Assembly: GCA_004335835.1 (NCBI GenBank)
Contig: RWJK01000464.1
Span: forward strand, 1-32,360
Reading direction: 5' to 3'
DNA from: Scenedesmus sp. ARA3
Lineage: Eukaryota; Chlorophyta; Chlorophyceae; Sphaeropleales; Scenedesmaceae
DNA: 32,360 bases
Shown here one piece after another: positions 9,199-19,287 of the stretch. The translations under genes were made by a program, and so were the position numbers. Under the pieces are notes generated by a model that searched no databases, had not been told where the DNA came from, and was given only the letters and a program-made list of their open reading frames with translations. Each line of letters starts with the position of its first letter. Position 1 is the stretch's first letter.

Positions 9199-12100
9199 AT
9201 GGAGCTTGCAGCAGCAAAGCGAGCTTTCAACGGTCTCTTCCTAGCCCACTTGCTGCTGGTGGCACACCTTGTAGCAGCAGGTGAGCCACGCAGGCTGTAG
9301 GGGTGGCAGTAGCAGCTGCGCCGCGTGTCCGGCTGGCGCAACAGCTCAACTGGAAGCATCAGAAACGCCATGCCTCACAGCACCTTCTGCAAATATGGGT
9401 TTATCTGCAACTTAAGGCAGAACTAGTCACGTCAAAGGTCATTTTCAGAATTTCATCGAACGAAGTCCGTTGCCTGGGTCACCTGGATGCCGCTGCCGCT
9501 GCCGCTTCCTGCTGCTGCCGTTCCTGCTGCCGCTGCCTCCGCCTCAGACGTCGTGCCCAGCCCCGACAACGGCCGCAGCGCAGCCGCCGCGCCCGGCGCG
9601 TACCTGGGCAACGCGGAGCCCACCATCTGGAGGCGGCCCACCATCCTGACGATCGGCGACAGCATCACAGAGGGTGGGCTGGACCCGGAGGGCGGCTGGA
9701 CCGTGAGGCTGGCTAGTGCGTATGCACGCAAGGTGGGTTTAGGGTTTTGTGGGTGAGATGTATTAAAATGCGCCTAGGTCTGACAAATCACATCTAGAGG
9801 TGGGCTGGTCCCTGAGGGCGGCTGGGCAGTAAGGCTGGCCAGTGCATATGCACGCAAGGTGGGTTCAGGTTCAAGTTTTGGTTTTGGTATGAAGCTGAAC
9901 AAGTAGAAGGTGGGCTGGTCCCTGAGGGGGGCTGGACCGTGAGGCTGGCCAGCGCATATGCACGCAAGGTGGGTTTAGGGATACAATTGTGCGTGGGTTA
10001 ACCAACATGACAGGTTGGGGTCTTGTGCGTGGTTCAACCAACACCAGCAATTGCTGGGATGCATACAACAAAGCAGGCGCATGTACAATGCAGCTACCCC
10101 TACAACGAGGAAGCAGGGATCACTCGGTGGCACCTGATGTACTGCACGTCACACCGTCCTCATGTTGTCTGCAGGCTGATGTCATTGTTATGACACACAT
10201 CACACCTTCCTCATGCATCTCACACTTCCACGTGCTGCCTGCAGGCTGACGTCGTCAACCGTGGTTTTGGCGGCTACACCACAGCCACCATGCTGCTGTC
10301 GCTGCCAGAGATCCTGCAGAGCACCAGCAGCCAGCAGATCGCGCTCGCCACTGTGTGGCTGGGAGCAAATGACGCCTCCATGCCAGACCGCGCAAAGTGA
10401 GTGAGCAGAGCTGAGCTGGCAAGTTACACCTTGGTGTGTTTATTATCGGCACTAGAAGGTGGGCTGCCGGACAGCGGCAAGTTGCTGAGACAGGACTCCA
10501 GCCAGCAGCGAGTAAAACCTGTACAGCAGACACGACGGTATACAGCAAGCTTCCACAAGAACAACACAGCAGCTGTTTTGCCGCCGGCTCTGCCATGCGC
10601 AAAGCATGCCTGCTGCCTGCCTTCTGCTGCAGGGCTGCTGCGCACGTGCTCCTGGAGTGTCAATCAAGAACTGGAACTGCGTGTATTGCTGCTAAATGCG
10701 CTGCTGCCTGCTGGCTGTCTCCTGCTGCAGCGCTGCGGCTCATGTGCTGCTTGACGTGTATGCCAAGCACCTGAAACTGCATACGTTGCCGCTGACAGCT
10801 CTGCTGCCTGCCGCCTGTCCCCTGCTGCAGCGCTGCCGCGCATGTGCCGCTGGATGTGTACGCCTCACCATCACACCCCTGCTGCCTGTGCTGCGCAACA
10901 CTGGCGCATTGCATTGTGCTTGCAGCGATGCGGCTCATGTGCCGCTGGACGTGTACGCCAAGCACTTGAAAACTGCATAAAAACGCCACTAACAGCTCTG
11001 CTGCCTGCTGGCTGTTTCTTGCTGCAGCGCTGCCGCGCACGTGCCCCTGGATGTATACGCGAGGAACCTGGTGGCCATTGTGCAGCAGCTGCAGGCAGCT
11101 GGCGTGCAGAACATCCTGCTGGTGACACCGCCGCCTGTGAATGAAGCCGCACCAGGAGCCATCCTGCCGGGCGAGGTGAGCTGCGGTTTCATCTTCACCG
11201 TGATGTCTGTACAAATAATTTGCACCGATTATGCAGTTGCTGCGCGCTGTGGCGGGCGTATTTGATATGGCCGCCGCCCGTGAATGAGGCGGCGCCAGGA
11301 GCCATCCTGCCGGGCGAGGTGAGCTGCAGAAATGCTATTTGTCAGGATGGAGATTCAATGTCGAATGCCCATCATAGCTTATACAGCTGTATCGCACTGT
11401 GATGGGTGTTTCCAGCATGGCTAGCTGCGCAGCAAAGCATTGGCGGATTCATTGCCTGTTGCAGCTGGTAGGCAACAGCAGCAGTGAGATATGACACTGC
11501 AATTGCCTCAAGGTAGCAGCCAGGTACAAAAAGCATCGATTGTGCCCAAGCCGTGAAGCTATGTATTGTGCCCAAGCCGTGAAGCCACACAGCAGGAGTT
11601 GTTGTGCAGCGTGTCACCGTCAACTTCGACCAATTGATTGACTGCTGCACGGCACACATACTGACCTTGAGCATGTCTGTGCCGCAGAGCTCCCCCAACC
11701 GCACGTTCAAGTTCACCGCGCGCTACGCAGCAGCGGTGCGCAGCATTGCCTCGCAGCTGTCGCTGCCGCTGCTTGACGTATGGAAGCTCTTCACGCAGCA
11801 GCAGGGCTGGCAGCAGCTGCTGCGCACTGACGGGCTGCACCTCAACTTGGATGGCCAGAAGGCGGTGTTTGAGGAACTTATGAAGGTCGTGGAGCACGAT
11901 GTTGCGTCTGTCAGGTGCGTTCGTATTTAGCGTGTTGGAACTGCTCAGGAGCCTGGTGGCTGTTGCAGTGCACACAACAGATGGGTGGCCAGAGCAGGAT
12001 GCCGCCGCCGGCTGCATCTGAGCTGCTTGTATAATTTAGCTGCTGGTGGCTGCATGCATGCTAGCCGTCGACGGCGGCTAGAAATTCAATGGTCAGCTCA

Positions 12101-12376
12101 CGATTGCTGCCGACCCCTGCCACTCTTCTACATTATTATCTGCAGGCCTGCAGCACTAGCGTGGCACCACCCCACCCTGTGAGTTTTAGTAGTCAGGAAG
12201 ACCTACCACAATGCTGAGAACCTTCCTGCCTCCTGCTGCTTGCGCTGCCCTGCAGGCCTGCTGCGCTGGCGTGGCACCACCCCACCTGGTGGTTTGTGGA
12301 CTATCCAGGAGCAAAGCAGCAGTGGGCTGCTGAGAAGGCAGCTTATGAAGCAGAGTTTGGCAAGGAAGCCCCTTGA
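9199..12376 (+). CDS. SGNH/GDSL esterase, IAH1-like, secreted (esterase gene 3)
   Basis: Third esterase paralogue. Six exons: 9199-9280, 9548-9732, 10245-10396, 11028-11175, 11688-11914 and 12256-12376. They sum to 915 nt (304 aa) with every phase consistent. Exon 1 is a signal peptide (hydrophobic LFLAHLLLVAHLVAA), and its intron falls in phase 1 right after it, as in gene 1. The enzyme domain shows GDSITEG (Ser about 66), NRGFGGYTT, LGANDASMPD, LLVTPPPVNE and TDGLHLN (Asp/His), and ends with PAALAWHHPTWWFVDYPG. The ATG at 9199 has a good context (ACCATGG). An in-frame ATG at 9100 would add 33 residues and cannot be excluded. Introns 2, 3, 4 and 5 all contain partial tandem copies of neighbouring exon edges, listed separately. 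Likely a secreted or lumenal short-chain ester hydrolase. Confidence 0.87.
9670..9982 (+). repeat. Three copies of esterase gene 3 exon 2 3' edge
   Basis: The exon 2 end with its donor (TGGGCTGG at 9675) recurs at 9801 and 9911, spacings 126 and 110 bp. Each copy encodes the GGWTVRLASAYARK region (the second copy with AV for TV) and ends in AAG|GTGGGTT. The model uses the first donor. Nothing upstream of the later copies looks like an acceptor that would make them independent exons. Confidence 0.88.
10135..10260 (+). repeat. Duplicated 5' edge of esterase gene 3 exon 3
   Basis: The acceptor and first codons of exon 3 are present at 10171 (GCAGGCTGATGTCATTG) and 10241 (GCAGGCTGACGTCGTCAAC), 70 bp apart, with related upstream sequence (CACACC.TCCTCATG). 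Only the second continues into the conserved NRGFGGY block. Confidence 0.75.
10633..11060 (+). repeat. Five-copy tandem array of esterase gene 3 exon 4 5' edge
   Basis: Acceptor plus first codons of exon 4 occur five times, with exon edges at 10633, 10731, 10831, 10926 and 11028 (spacings 98, 100, 95 and 102 bp). Each keeps a GCAG acceptor and a recognisable version of AAHVPLDVYA. Only the last continues into the conserved exon. The fourth, if spliced in the expected phase, runs to a TAA after about 17 codons; the earlier ones diverge. Confidence 0.9.
11125..11327 (+). repeat. Duplicated 3' edge of esterase gene 3 exon 4
   Basis: The exon 4 end and donor (11125-11190) are repeated at about 11262-11327 in the next intron. 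The copy encodes PPPVNEAAPGAILPGE and keeps the donor GAG|GTGAGCTGC. Sequence identity is very high, so this duplication looks recent. Confidence 0.88.
11540..11590 (+). repeat. Short intronic direct repeat
   Basis: TGTGCCCAAGCCGTGAAGC appears twice about 29 bp apart inside intron 4 of esterase gene 3. It does not include an exon edge. Confidence 0.8.
12131..12290 (+). repeat. Duplicated 5' edge of esterase gene 3 last exon
   Basis: A truncated copy of the last exon's start lies at about 12131-12180, upstream of the real exon at 12256. It has its own CTGCAG acceptor in the same phase and encodes PAALAWHHPT. It then meets CCTGTGAGT, which is both an in-frame TGA (giving PTL stop) and a good donor. 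Use of this acceptor would yield a protein lacking the WWFVDYPG tail. Confidence 0.85.
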
Positions 12377-14663
12377 TACTATCTCAGTAATTTGTCCAAG
12401 TTTGAGCTGTCAGTCCTCGTGGTACTGGCTGGTATCCACAACGTCAAGATGCATCACATGCAGATTTCTTGGCTGGTGATCTGGCTCAAGAGTTCACATT
12501 TCAGGGCCCAGCCAGAAAGGGGGATGCCTTGCACTGCAGCATCGCTCTCCAATGGGCTCATGCTGCTTTTTGGGCTGCAGGCGGCAGCAGCGGTGCAGCG
12601 CCAAACATCTGCGCTAGGGCCTACATGATTTGGTGTGTGCTAGCAGCATGTGTTTGTGGCAGAGTCACCTGGTATGAATGCGAGTAGAGAGCTAAGGGAA
12701 GAGATCAGGAACGTTGATAAGGGATCCTGATTGTGCATGTTTGTGCTTGCATCAGCTGTCTTGCCATACATTAGCACCTTGAAGCATGACTTGCTCAAGA
12801 GAGTTTGCAATGCACAGCATGCACGCCCATTAGTAGTTGCACTGTGCACAAGCGAAGCATGTCATCATTCCAAGGCTAAGTGATGCTCAGGTTCATGGTT
12901 CCAAGCTGTTGTCGCTGGCTGCGGCATACCACCAGCCTAAAGTAGCAATATGCATTGAACAAGGAGTTATGTTCTGGCCTTGATATGATGCATCACAGAT
13001 GGTGGCACCGCAGTGTGTCACCATCCTGATCCGTTGTTTTTAAAAGAGGATGGAGCTACTGGCAGCATGCCCAGGTGAACACCTGGCAGCCTGTTGTTGG
13101 CACGGCTTTGAGCCGAGCTCGCGCATTGCACTGCGGGTTGAGCACAGTTGGTTCACTGGCATTACCGGCTCACAGCTGCAGCGCTTCTGAGATCAGTGCA
13201 TGGCTGGTTGCTGCCTGGCGGTTCAGTGCTCCGCAGTTGAGCATTGCTGCATGTTGCAGCCGTTTGGGGTCTGGTGGGTTGTGTGTTATGCATTCAGCGC
13301 GGCAGCCGGCAGCACGTGTGCGGCTGAGGCATACTGCGTGCACCACCATACTGGATAGTGCCGTGCACTAGCAGCTGCTCGCCTGTCAGGCAGTTGCGTG
13401 CAGATCCTGCGCTGGGAGAATTTGAGGTGAATTGTGTGCGCATGCGACCAACAGTTCGCCAATGCATGGCTTCTGGCCACATGTACAATAGCCTAGTGCT
13501 TGTGTGGCAGGCTGCTGCTGTTGCGTCAGCCATTGGCTGACTTCCAGGATTGTGTTTTGGTATCGTATCAACGCAAACTGTTTTCGTGGCACTGTACCTG
13601 CCATCATTGCATTGGGCATCGCATCCAGGCTGGCAGGCACACAGCAAAGTGTCGTTGGCCGATTCGTTGCACCAGCAGGCACCATTTGTGTACAACAGCA
13701 ATAGTGGCTGCTGCCAGTGCTGCAACACTGGCGCAGTACACCGCAGGCACCGCTTTGATTGCCTGCGATGGTTGTGTTTGTGGTCGTTGGGTATAAGTCA
13801 GGTTCACGACGGCAGTCAGGGTAACATTTGACACCATATAAAGAAAGTTGCCGAATTGCATTCATTACAAGCATAAGCATCATGCAACATAATGCGCACT
13901 CACATGGCAAGAAGTGGTCCCCCGAAAGGCCACCATGGCTGCTGAACCTCAGATTAGCATGTGCAGCTCCTGCTTCTGCTCCTATGTCGTCTAGTATACA
14001 CCACTACAACCCGGGTGGTATATTGCTCATTGAACAGGTTGCCGCCTCTGTGCGTGTCAAGTGTGCACAGCAATGCACCTGCCTTGTGCACCCACAGTAC
14101 GGGCCCTTGATAGAGTTACCAATTACCAATCACCAATTACCAAAGTAGGGCCGCAGGCCCACCCACAAAGGAGCCAGACAAGGCTCATGGGGTCCAGAAA
14201 GCACTGAGATGACATCTGTAATCAAGCAAGATCTAATCAAGATCAAGCGCAAACAGCACACACTGTGTAAGCGGCATCCACTGCAACCATCATCAGCACC
14301 AGCACTGTGCTAAGCGGCATCCTGTACCAACAGCAGAGTCATAGGGGCGCAGCAGGCCCACTCACAATCAAAGCCAAAAGAGGCTCATCTGGTCCAGCAA
14401 ATCACTGACAAACCTCAGTTACATTCTTGGGGCTCATTCAATGAGTCAAGAGAGCTAAGCAAGAGATGATCGCTGTTTACCATCAAGCCTATGGAGCGGC
14501 TCAACGCAGCTACCACCACACATGACATCAGCCAACCCAGAACATGCAGCCGCCGGCACCAAGCACCAAGCTGCCGCGTGCCGATGCACCCGAGAATGCC
14601 TCATCATGCCCGCATCCACAAACAGCAGCAGAACTACAGCACATCTGTAAGCATCTGCCTCAC
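12377..14663. other. Convergent intergenic region
   Basis: About 2.3 kb between the 3' ends of esterase gene 3 (plus) and the SET gene (minus). It should contain both 3' UTRs. Open frames are present on both strands, for example 13386-13910 minus, but they show no family motif, no phase-linked exons and no composition typical of the real proteins here. No RNA gene or transposon recognised. Confidence 0.5.
14419..14423 (-). promoter_or_regulatory. Possible TGTAA polyadenylation signal of the SET gene
   Basis: TTACA on the plus strand reads TGTAA on the minus strand, the usual green-algal polyadenylation signal. It lies about 490 bases beyond the proposed stop at 14915. A five-base motif is common by chance. 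Confidence 0.25.
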
Positions 14664-15186
14664 AGCAGCGCTGCTCCAGCGCGCGTGTCCATCAGCAGCT
14701 GCAGCAAGCCTTTGCTGATTGGCCCGTAGCACACCACATGCGGCCGGCTGAACTCTCAGCAGATCTGCAGCATCTCAGTGAACTACTCACAGCAGTGCTG
14801 CTCCAGCCCGCGTGTCCATCAGCAGCTGCAGCAGCCCCCTGTTGATGGGCCCGTAGCGCACCACATGCAGCCGGGTCAACTCTCGGCAGATCTGCAGCAT
14901 CTCAGAGGTTTAACTCACAGCAGCGCTGCGCCAGCACGTGTGTCCATCAGCAGCTGCAGCAAGCCTTTGCTGATGGGCCCGTAGCGAGCTACATGTGCTG
15001 CGCTGCACATGCGCAGCGCATCTGCCGCCTCCTGGTGCCCCTCGCCAAAGCGGGCCTCAGACCTGCGGCGCAAATCAGACGCACACACAACATGCAAATC
15101 ACAAACAATGTTTTGAGAGTCATGTCAGGCACATGCGCAGCGCATCTGCAGCCTCCTGGTAGCCCTCACCAAAGCGGGCCTCAGAC
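14664..15186 (-). repeat. Multiple copies of the SET gene terminal exon
   Basis: Going 5' to 3' on the minus strand: a 5'-edge fragment (15186-15131, ends in an early TGA); the most complete copy used in the model (15062-14915); a second copy (14900-14791, intact frame, encodes RYGPINRGLLQLLMDTRAG); and a third (14773-14664). The last three are spaced about 126-128 bp. In the third copy the CGA (Arg) codon of copy two is TGA at 14758-14756, a stop. All three long copies end in CT|GTGAG, so an ancestral donor is retained. Confidence 0.85.
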
Positions 15187-15723
15187 CTGCAGCACATACA
15201 TCCAAATGCACACGCACGCAATCAAAGAACGAGTATGCCTCGTTCCACGCTGTTTACGAGAAAGCCCCGACTACAAACATGCAGCACCAGTCAATACTCC
15301 TGAAAGGACGAGCCACCGCAGGTGGAGTGCAGATGAACGGGTTGTCACTGACGGGAGAGGAGAAATGCAAGCGCACCATAGCCGTAATGATGAGGGCTGG
15401 ATCACCTGACGTACAGCCTGTAAACAGCGCATGCGCATGCGGATGCGCATGCAGCGCAGCACAAAGAAGCGTAGAGCACACGCAGAACAGCACAACCCAC
15501 CTGACCATGTACTCAGTCGTCAAGTCTGCATGTGCGCTGCTGCCCGGCGTCACGGCCCCCACAATGCGCGCACAAGCCGCCAGCGCTTCCGACTCTATTG
15601 CGGGAGCTGCAGGCTGCTTCTTGCCTGGGCCGCGCCTGCCGCTGGCTGCTGCTTTGGGTGGTGCTGCTGGCAGCTGGTCGGCGCAGAGGCTGAGCAGGTC
15701 GTACAGATCGTACACTGAGGCCT

Positions 15724-15758
<35 letters not shown>

Positions 15759-18700
15759 TGTGTGTTCTGAAAAATGTAGCAGCTGTCGGCGCAGATGCTG
15801 CTGGAATTGTGTGGCTTTTTGGCGTGGTTTGAAAAATCCAAATGGACGCAACACCACCAGAAGCAGCAGCAGGAGCGGCGGCAGCAGCAGCATCAAAAGT
15901 GAAACAGAAGCCACACAGCAGACGCTGTGAGCCAACTTAAGCCAAAAAGCAGCAGCTCCATCTCAGTGAAGCTGTGCGCACAACTGCCAACTGTATACAC
16001 CAACCCTGGCTGTGCGCCAAGTGCCCAATGCTACTGGGATATGCTGATTGTGATGAATCAGTGACTGAACGCGGCATGCACGCCGTTCGACAGACATACC
16101 TGCAGCCACCGGCGCACATTGGCGGGCGGATTTGCTGCGCGTATGCCTGCCTCCACCTTCTGCTGCATCCCCTGCAGCTGCTGCTGCATGGCTGCTACTG
16201 CCTCTGCATCATCTTCATCCACTGCCTCATCAAGCTGCTCTGCCATGCCTTGGCAGGCAGTGTATGTGTCCATGAGCAGCTGCGACAGCGTTGTTGACTC
16301 ACTGCTGCTGCTGCTGCCGGCGTAGCGTGCCTCTGCTTTGCACCTGCATCATGACAGACAGGGGCCATATGTTTTGAACAGCAGATCACTTGCAACATGA
16401 TGCAACAGGTTCTAGAAGCGCCTGTAAGTCGCTGCTTGTGGTGTGTCGAGCCCTGGATGTAGAATACGTTCTCAATGGTTGAGCGCACTCATCATGCACC
16501 TCATGCAAGAATCACACCACAGACACATGTGTTCATGTTGGCTGTGTCGCACCCACCTGGCGCAGCCACAGTCAAAGCCCCACTGCTGCCGCAGCTCCTC
16601 TTGGCGTACTGCCGCCGGCGCAAACAGCTGCGGCCCCAGGTAGCTCAGGGTGACCTGCTGCCCTGCAGCAATGTCCTCCGCTGCACGCACCACCTGCAGC
16701 GCAGGGCATGCGAGGACGTGTGTGCGTGTGTTTGTGTATGCTTGGGCAAGTGCATGGCGTATTGCTGCCTACATGACGAGGTGTGTGGATGGGGCGGCGC
16801 CTGGTGTGCTGCACAGCCAAAAAAGTGGAGCAGAGGTATGGGCTGACATGACAACGCTTAGCGTGCTTGCAGTGTGTTGATCTCAAGACAGGTGTGCCGC
16901 GCAGCCAGAACAACTGGTAGCTAAGGCATGGGCTGATATGACAGCTGCTCACCAGCCTGTCTCCTATCAGCAGCGCGTGTGCGTTGGGGCAGCAAGCATG
17001 GTTGATCATGGCTGCAGCAGGCCACACGCCCAAGTGGCCGCAGCTGGTGCTGCCACGCAGCAGCGCAAGTGCTGCATCCTCAAACTCTTCACCTGCAAAA
17101 TATCAGGGTACCACTGTCGGGTGTCACTTTTCGGACAGATGGCGTTCAATGCTGCAGCAATGCATGCGTGTGGAGTGCTGCACATGTGCACACACTGCAC
17201 CACTCGCTCAAAACGGATGGGCTGCAACCAGACACCTGGTGCATCTGTCTGCTGTTCTGTCACCGTGCGACGATTGAGCCTGAGCTGCAGCAGCAGCTGC
17301 ATGGCTGTATCTCAGTGGTCCCTTCTGAGAGGCATCAAGCACAAAAAACAGAGCCCAAGCACTGCGGCTTGCGTCAGCCTCACCTGTACAATTGGCATGC
17401 ACAATCTGCAGCACCCTGTCGGCACCGGGCAGAGCAGCACTGGCCGGCGGCAGTGACGCTACCTGCTGCTGCTGCTGCTGCTGCTGCTGCGTGCTCGCCT
17501 CTTCACTGCTGCTGTTGCTGCTGGCCTGGTCAATCTGTGGAGCTGCTATCACATCAGCAGGGTGTCCTAGCAGCTGCTGCAGCAGCTGCGGATCCACAGC
17601 AGCAGTGTCCGGCCCTTCACCTGTCGCCCGCAGCTGCAGCAGCGCATGCTGCTGCCACAGCGACAGCCCTCCGCCGCTGCTGCCGCTGCTGCTGCTACTG
17701 CTGGCCGGCTGCGCTCCTGCTGCTGCTGCTGTTGCTGCCGCTGCTGCTGCCAGTGCTTCAGCCAGCTCCTCGTTTTCAGGTGTGGTGCCTTCCTCACAGT
17801 ACAGCAGCGCCAGCGGCTGGGCCACCAGCAGGAGGTCCCCAGCAGCAACAGCAGCAGTTGTGAACAGGCCCCGGCCCTTTCCTGCAAGCGCAGAAAGTGT
17901 GTGGCAAGCAGTGTGGCGGGAAAAGTTACACAGCATTTTCAGTAAGCCTTAAAAAGGCTCTGCAGCACGAGCACTGCGCAAAGCAGCGTGCAAAGCACTG
18001 CCTGCTAGCCTGTGCTTGCGCGTACGATTGATTTCCCTGTGTCGTGCATCTCTTGCGACACACCTGCCTGTCGCAACACACATCACAGCTAGAGCCTGGG
18101 CACCTGCATCCTGCTGTTTACAAACAATGCATTCACCCCTTGGTAACTGAGGCCATATCCAAATGACTCAGTCTCACATTGAATATGAGCATGCCTCGCA
18201 CCTGGTGCTGCCTTGAGTGCCACAGGTCCCAGCTGTGGTGCTGGAACTTGGCGGCTGATGTAGCAGGCGCGCCAGGCTGCTGCTGCTGCTGCTGCCGGCT
18301 GCGTCTGCCCCTGCTGCTGCTCCTCCTCCTCGTCTCCCAGCCCTTCTGCCAGCTCTCGCATAAGGCTGGCAACCTCTGCAGTGCAGTAGACGCAGCAGCA
18401 AGGGCAAACAGCAAGAAGCAATGATCAAAGGCAGCGCAAGAGAGCAGGTGAACCTGGACAACATCTGCAGAGCTCAGAGGTGAGCTATGTACAAGTTGTG
18501 TGCTGCTCGATTGCAAAGTAACCGCGCATGCCATGCTTCGGGGACAAGCCGCCAAACAACAACCAGGATGCGTGCTAATCGCTGTGTCACCCGGCGCTCA
18601 ACTTCCCGCCCACCTTCCACGCCAACTTCATCCTCATCTTCCTCCTCATCTTCACCGCCGTCTTCATACTCCTCTTCCTCCTCCTCTTCTTCATCATCCA

Positions 18701-19287
18701 CAACAGCAGACTCCCAGAAGCTGCCACCTTCTTTGCCCTCAAGCTCTGACAGTGCATGCATGTAGGAGCCCGATTCAGCTTTGCCAATCACCACAAAATC
18801 AGAGGCACCTGAATCCGCATCTGCTGCTGCTGCTCTGCGAGAGGGCGGGCTGCGTCCCCTGCCTCTGCTGCTGCTGCTGCTGCTGTCCCTGCTTCTGGCG
18901 CTGCGCCGGCGGTCAAACTCTGGACCATCCTCGTCATCCTCGTCATTGTTACTTTGACTGTTGTAATCATCGCGGTTGTCAGCGTCATACCCGTCGGGGT
19001 ACCGGATGTACCCGCTGCGGTAGCCCCAGCCTTTGCTGGGAGTGCTGAAAGCATCTCCTGCTGCTTGTGCTGCTGCATCACTGTCAGCATCAGACAGCTG
19101 CTGCCTGCGCTGCCCGCCAGACCTGCCGCCGCCGTTGCCCCTGCCTCTGCCGCCACCCCTGCTGCTGCGCTGGTCAGCTGATGGCCTAGTGCTGCCTGGG
19201 CCCCTGCCGCTGCTTGCACCCCTGCCGCCGCCCCTGCCTCTGCTGCTGCTGCTGCCCCTGCCGCGGCCGCCAGCAGACTGTCGGTCT
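14915..19287 (-). CDS. SET-domain protein lysine methyltransferase (SMYD-like), 5' end unresolved
   Basis: Predicted S-adenosylmethionine-dependent protein lysine methyltransferase. Eight exons join in phase (minus strand): 19287-18614, 18375-18202, 17881-17384, 17092-16953, 16693-16557, 16343-16100, 15721-15501 and 15062-14915 (744 aa shown). The first exon is rich in RG/RGG and Ser-Arg, then strongly acidic (poly-Glu/Asp). The SET core begins LKAAPGKGRGLFTTA, carries a low-complexity insertion of about 100 residues, then MINHACCPNA (the NH motif), VTLSYLG and the post-SET cysteines GFDCGCARCKAE. A helical C-terminal region follows (MDTYTACQGM, YDLYDLLSLCADQL, LLQLLMDTRAG). I see no MYND zinc finger. 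The most uncertain junction joins the RGG exon to the next (donor AAG|GTGGGC, acceptor CTGCAG). The terminal exon is locally duplicated, so the C-terminus may differ. An acceptor at 19288 implies at least one more upstream exon. Confidence 0.8.
15725..15757. repeat. (CAG)11 array abutting a splice acceptor
   Basis: Eleven CAG triplets on the plus strand read as CTG on the SET gene strand and run straight into the CTGCAG acceptor of the exon beginning at 15721. As in esterase gene 1, a triplet array replaces the polypyrimidine tract. Confidence 0.85.
16800..16945 (-). repeat. Imperfect duplication in a SET gene intron
   Basis: Two related blocks of about 55 bp (about 16800-16860 and 16890-16945) share GGTGTGC(T/C)GC(A/G)CAGCCA and the GCATGGGCTGATATGACA-like segment. 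They lie in the intron between the NH-motif exon and the next one, close to the donor at 16952. Confidence 0.55.
17461..17490 (-). repeat. Coding CAG run (poly-Gln) in the SET gene
   Basis: A CTG run on the plus strand encodes about nine consecutive Gln residues in the low-complexity insertion of the SET domain exon. The same exon also has Ala and Ser runs from CAG-related triplets read in other frames. Confidence 0.8.

Noticed and set aside
10633..11060. CRISPR-like array
   Set aside because: Regular spacing of about 100 bp comes from whole-unit tandem duplication of an exon edge; there are no short repeats with unique spacers, and the genome is eukaryotic.
13386..13910. Long minus-strand open frame in the convergent intergenic region
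   Set aside because: No family motif, no signal or domain, no flanking splice sites in phase, and its residues look like a random reading of GC-balanced DNA.
17069..17863. Large plus-strand open frame rich in Leu, Ala and Cys
   Set aside because: It is antisense to the SET-domain exons; its composition is the mirror of the Gln/Ser/Ala triplet runs.
18500..19048. Pro/Leu/Ser-rich plus-strand open frames
   Set aside because: These are shadows of the acidic and RGG exon on the opposite strand.
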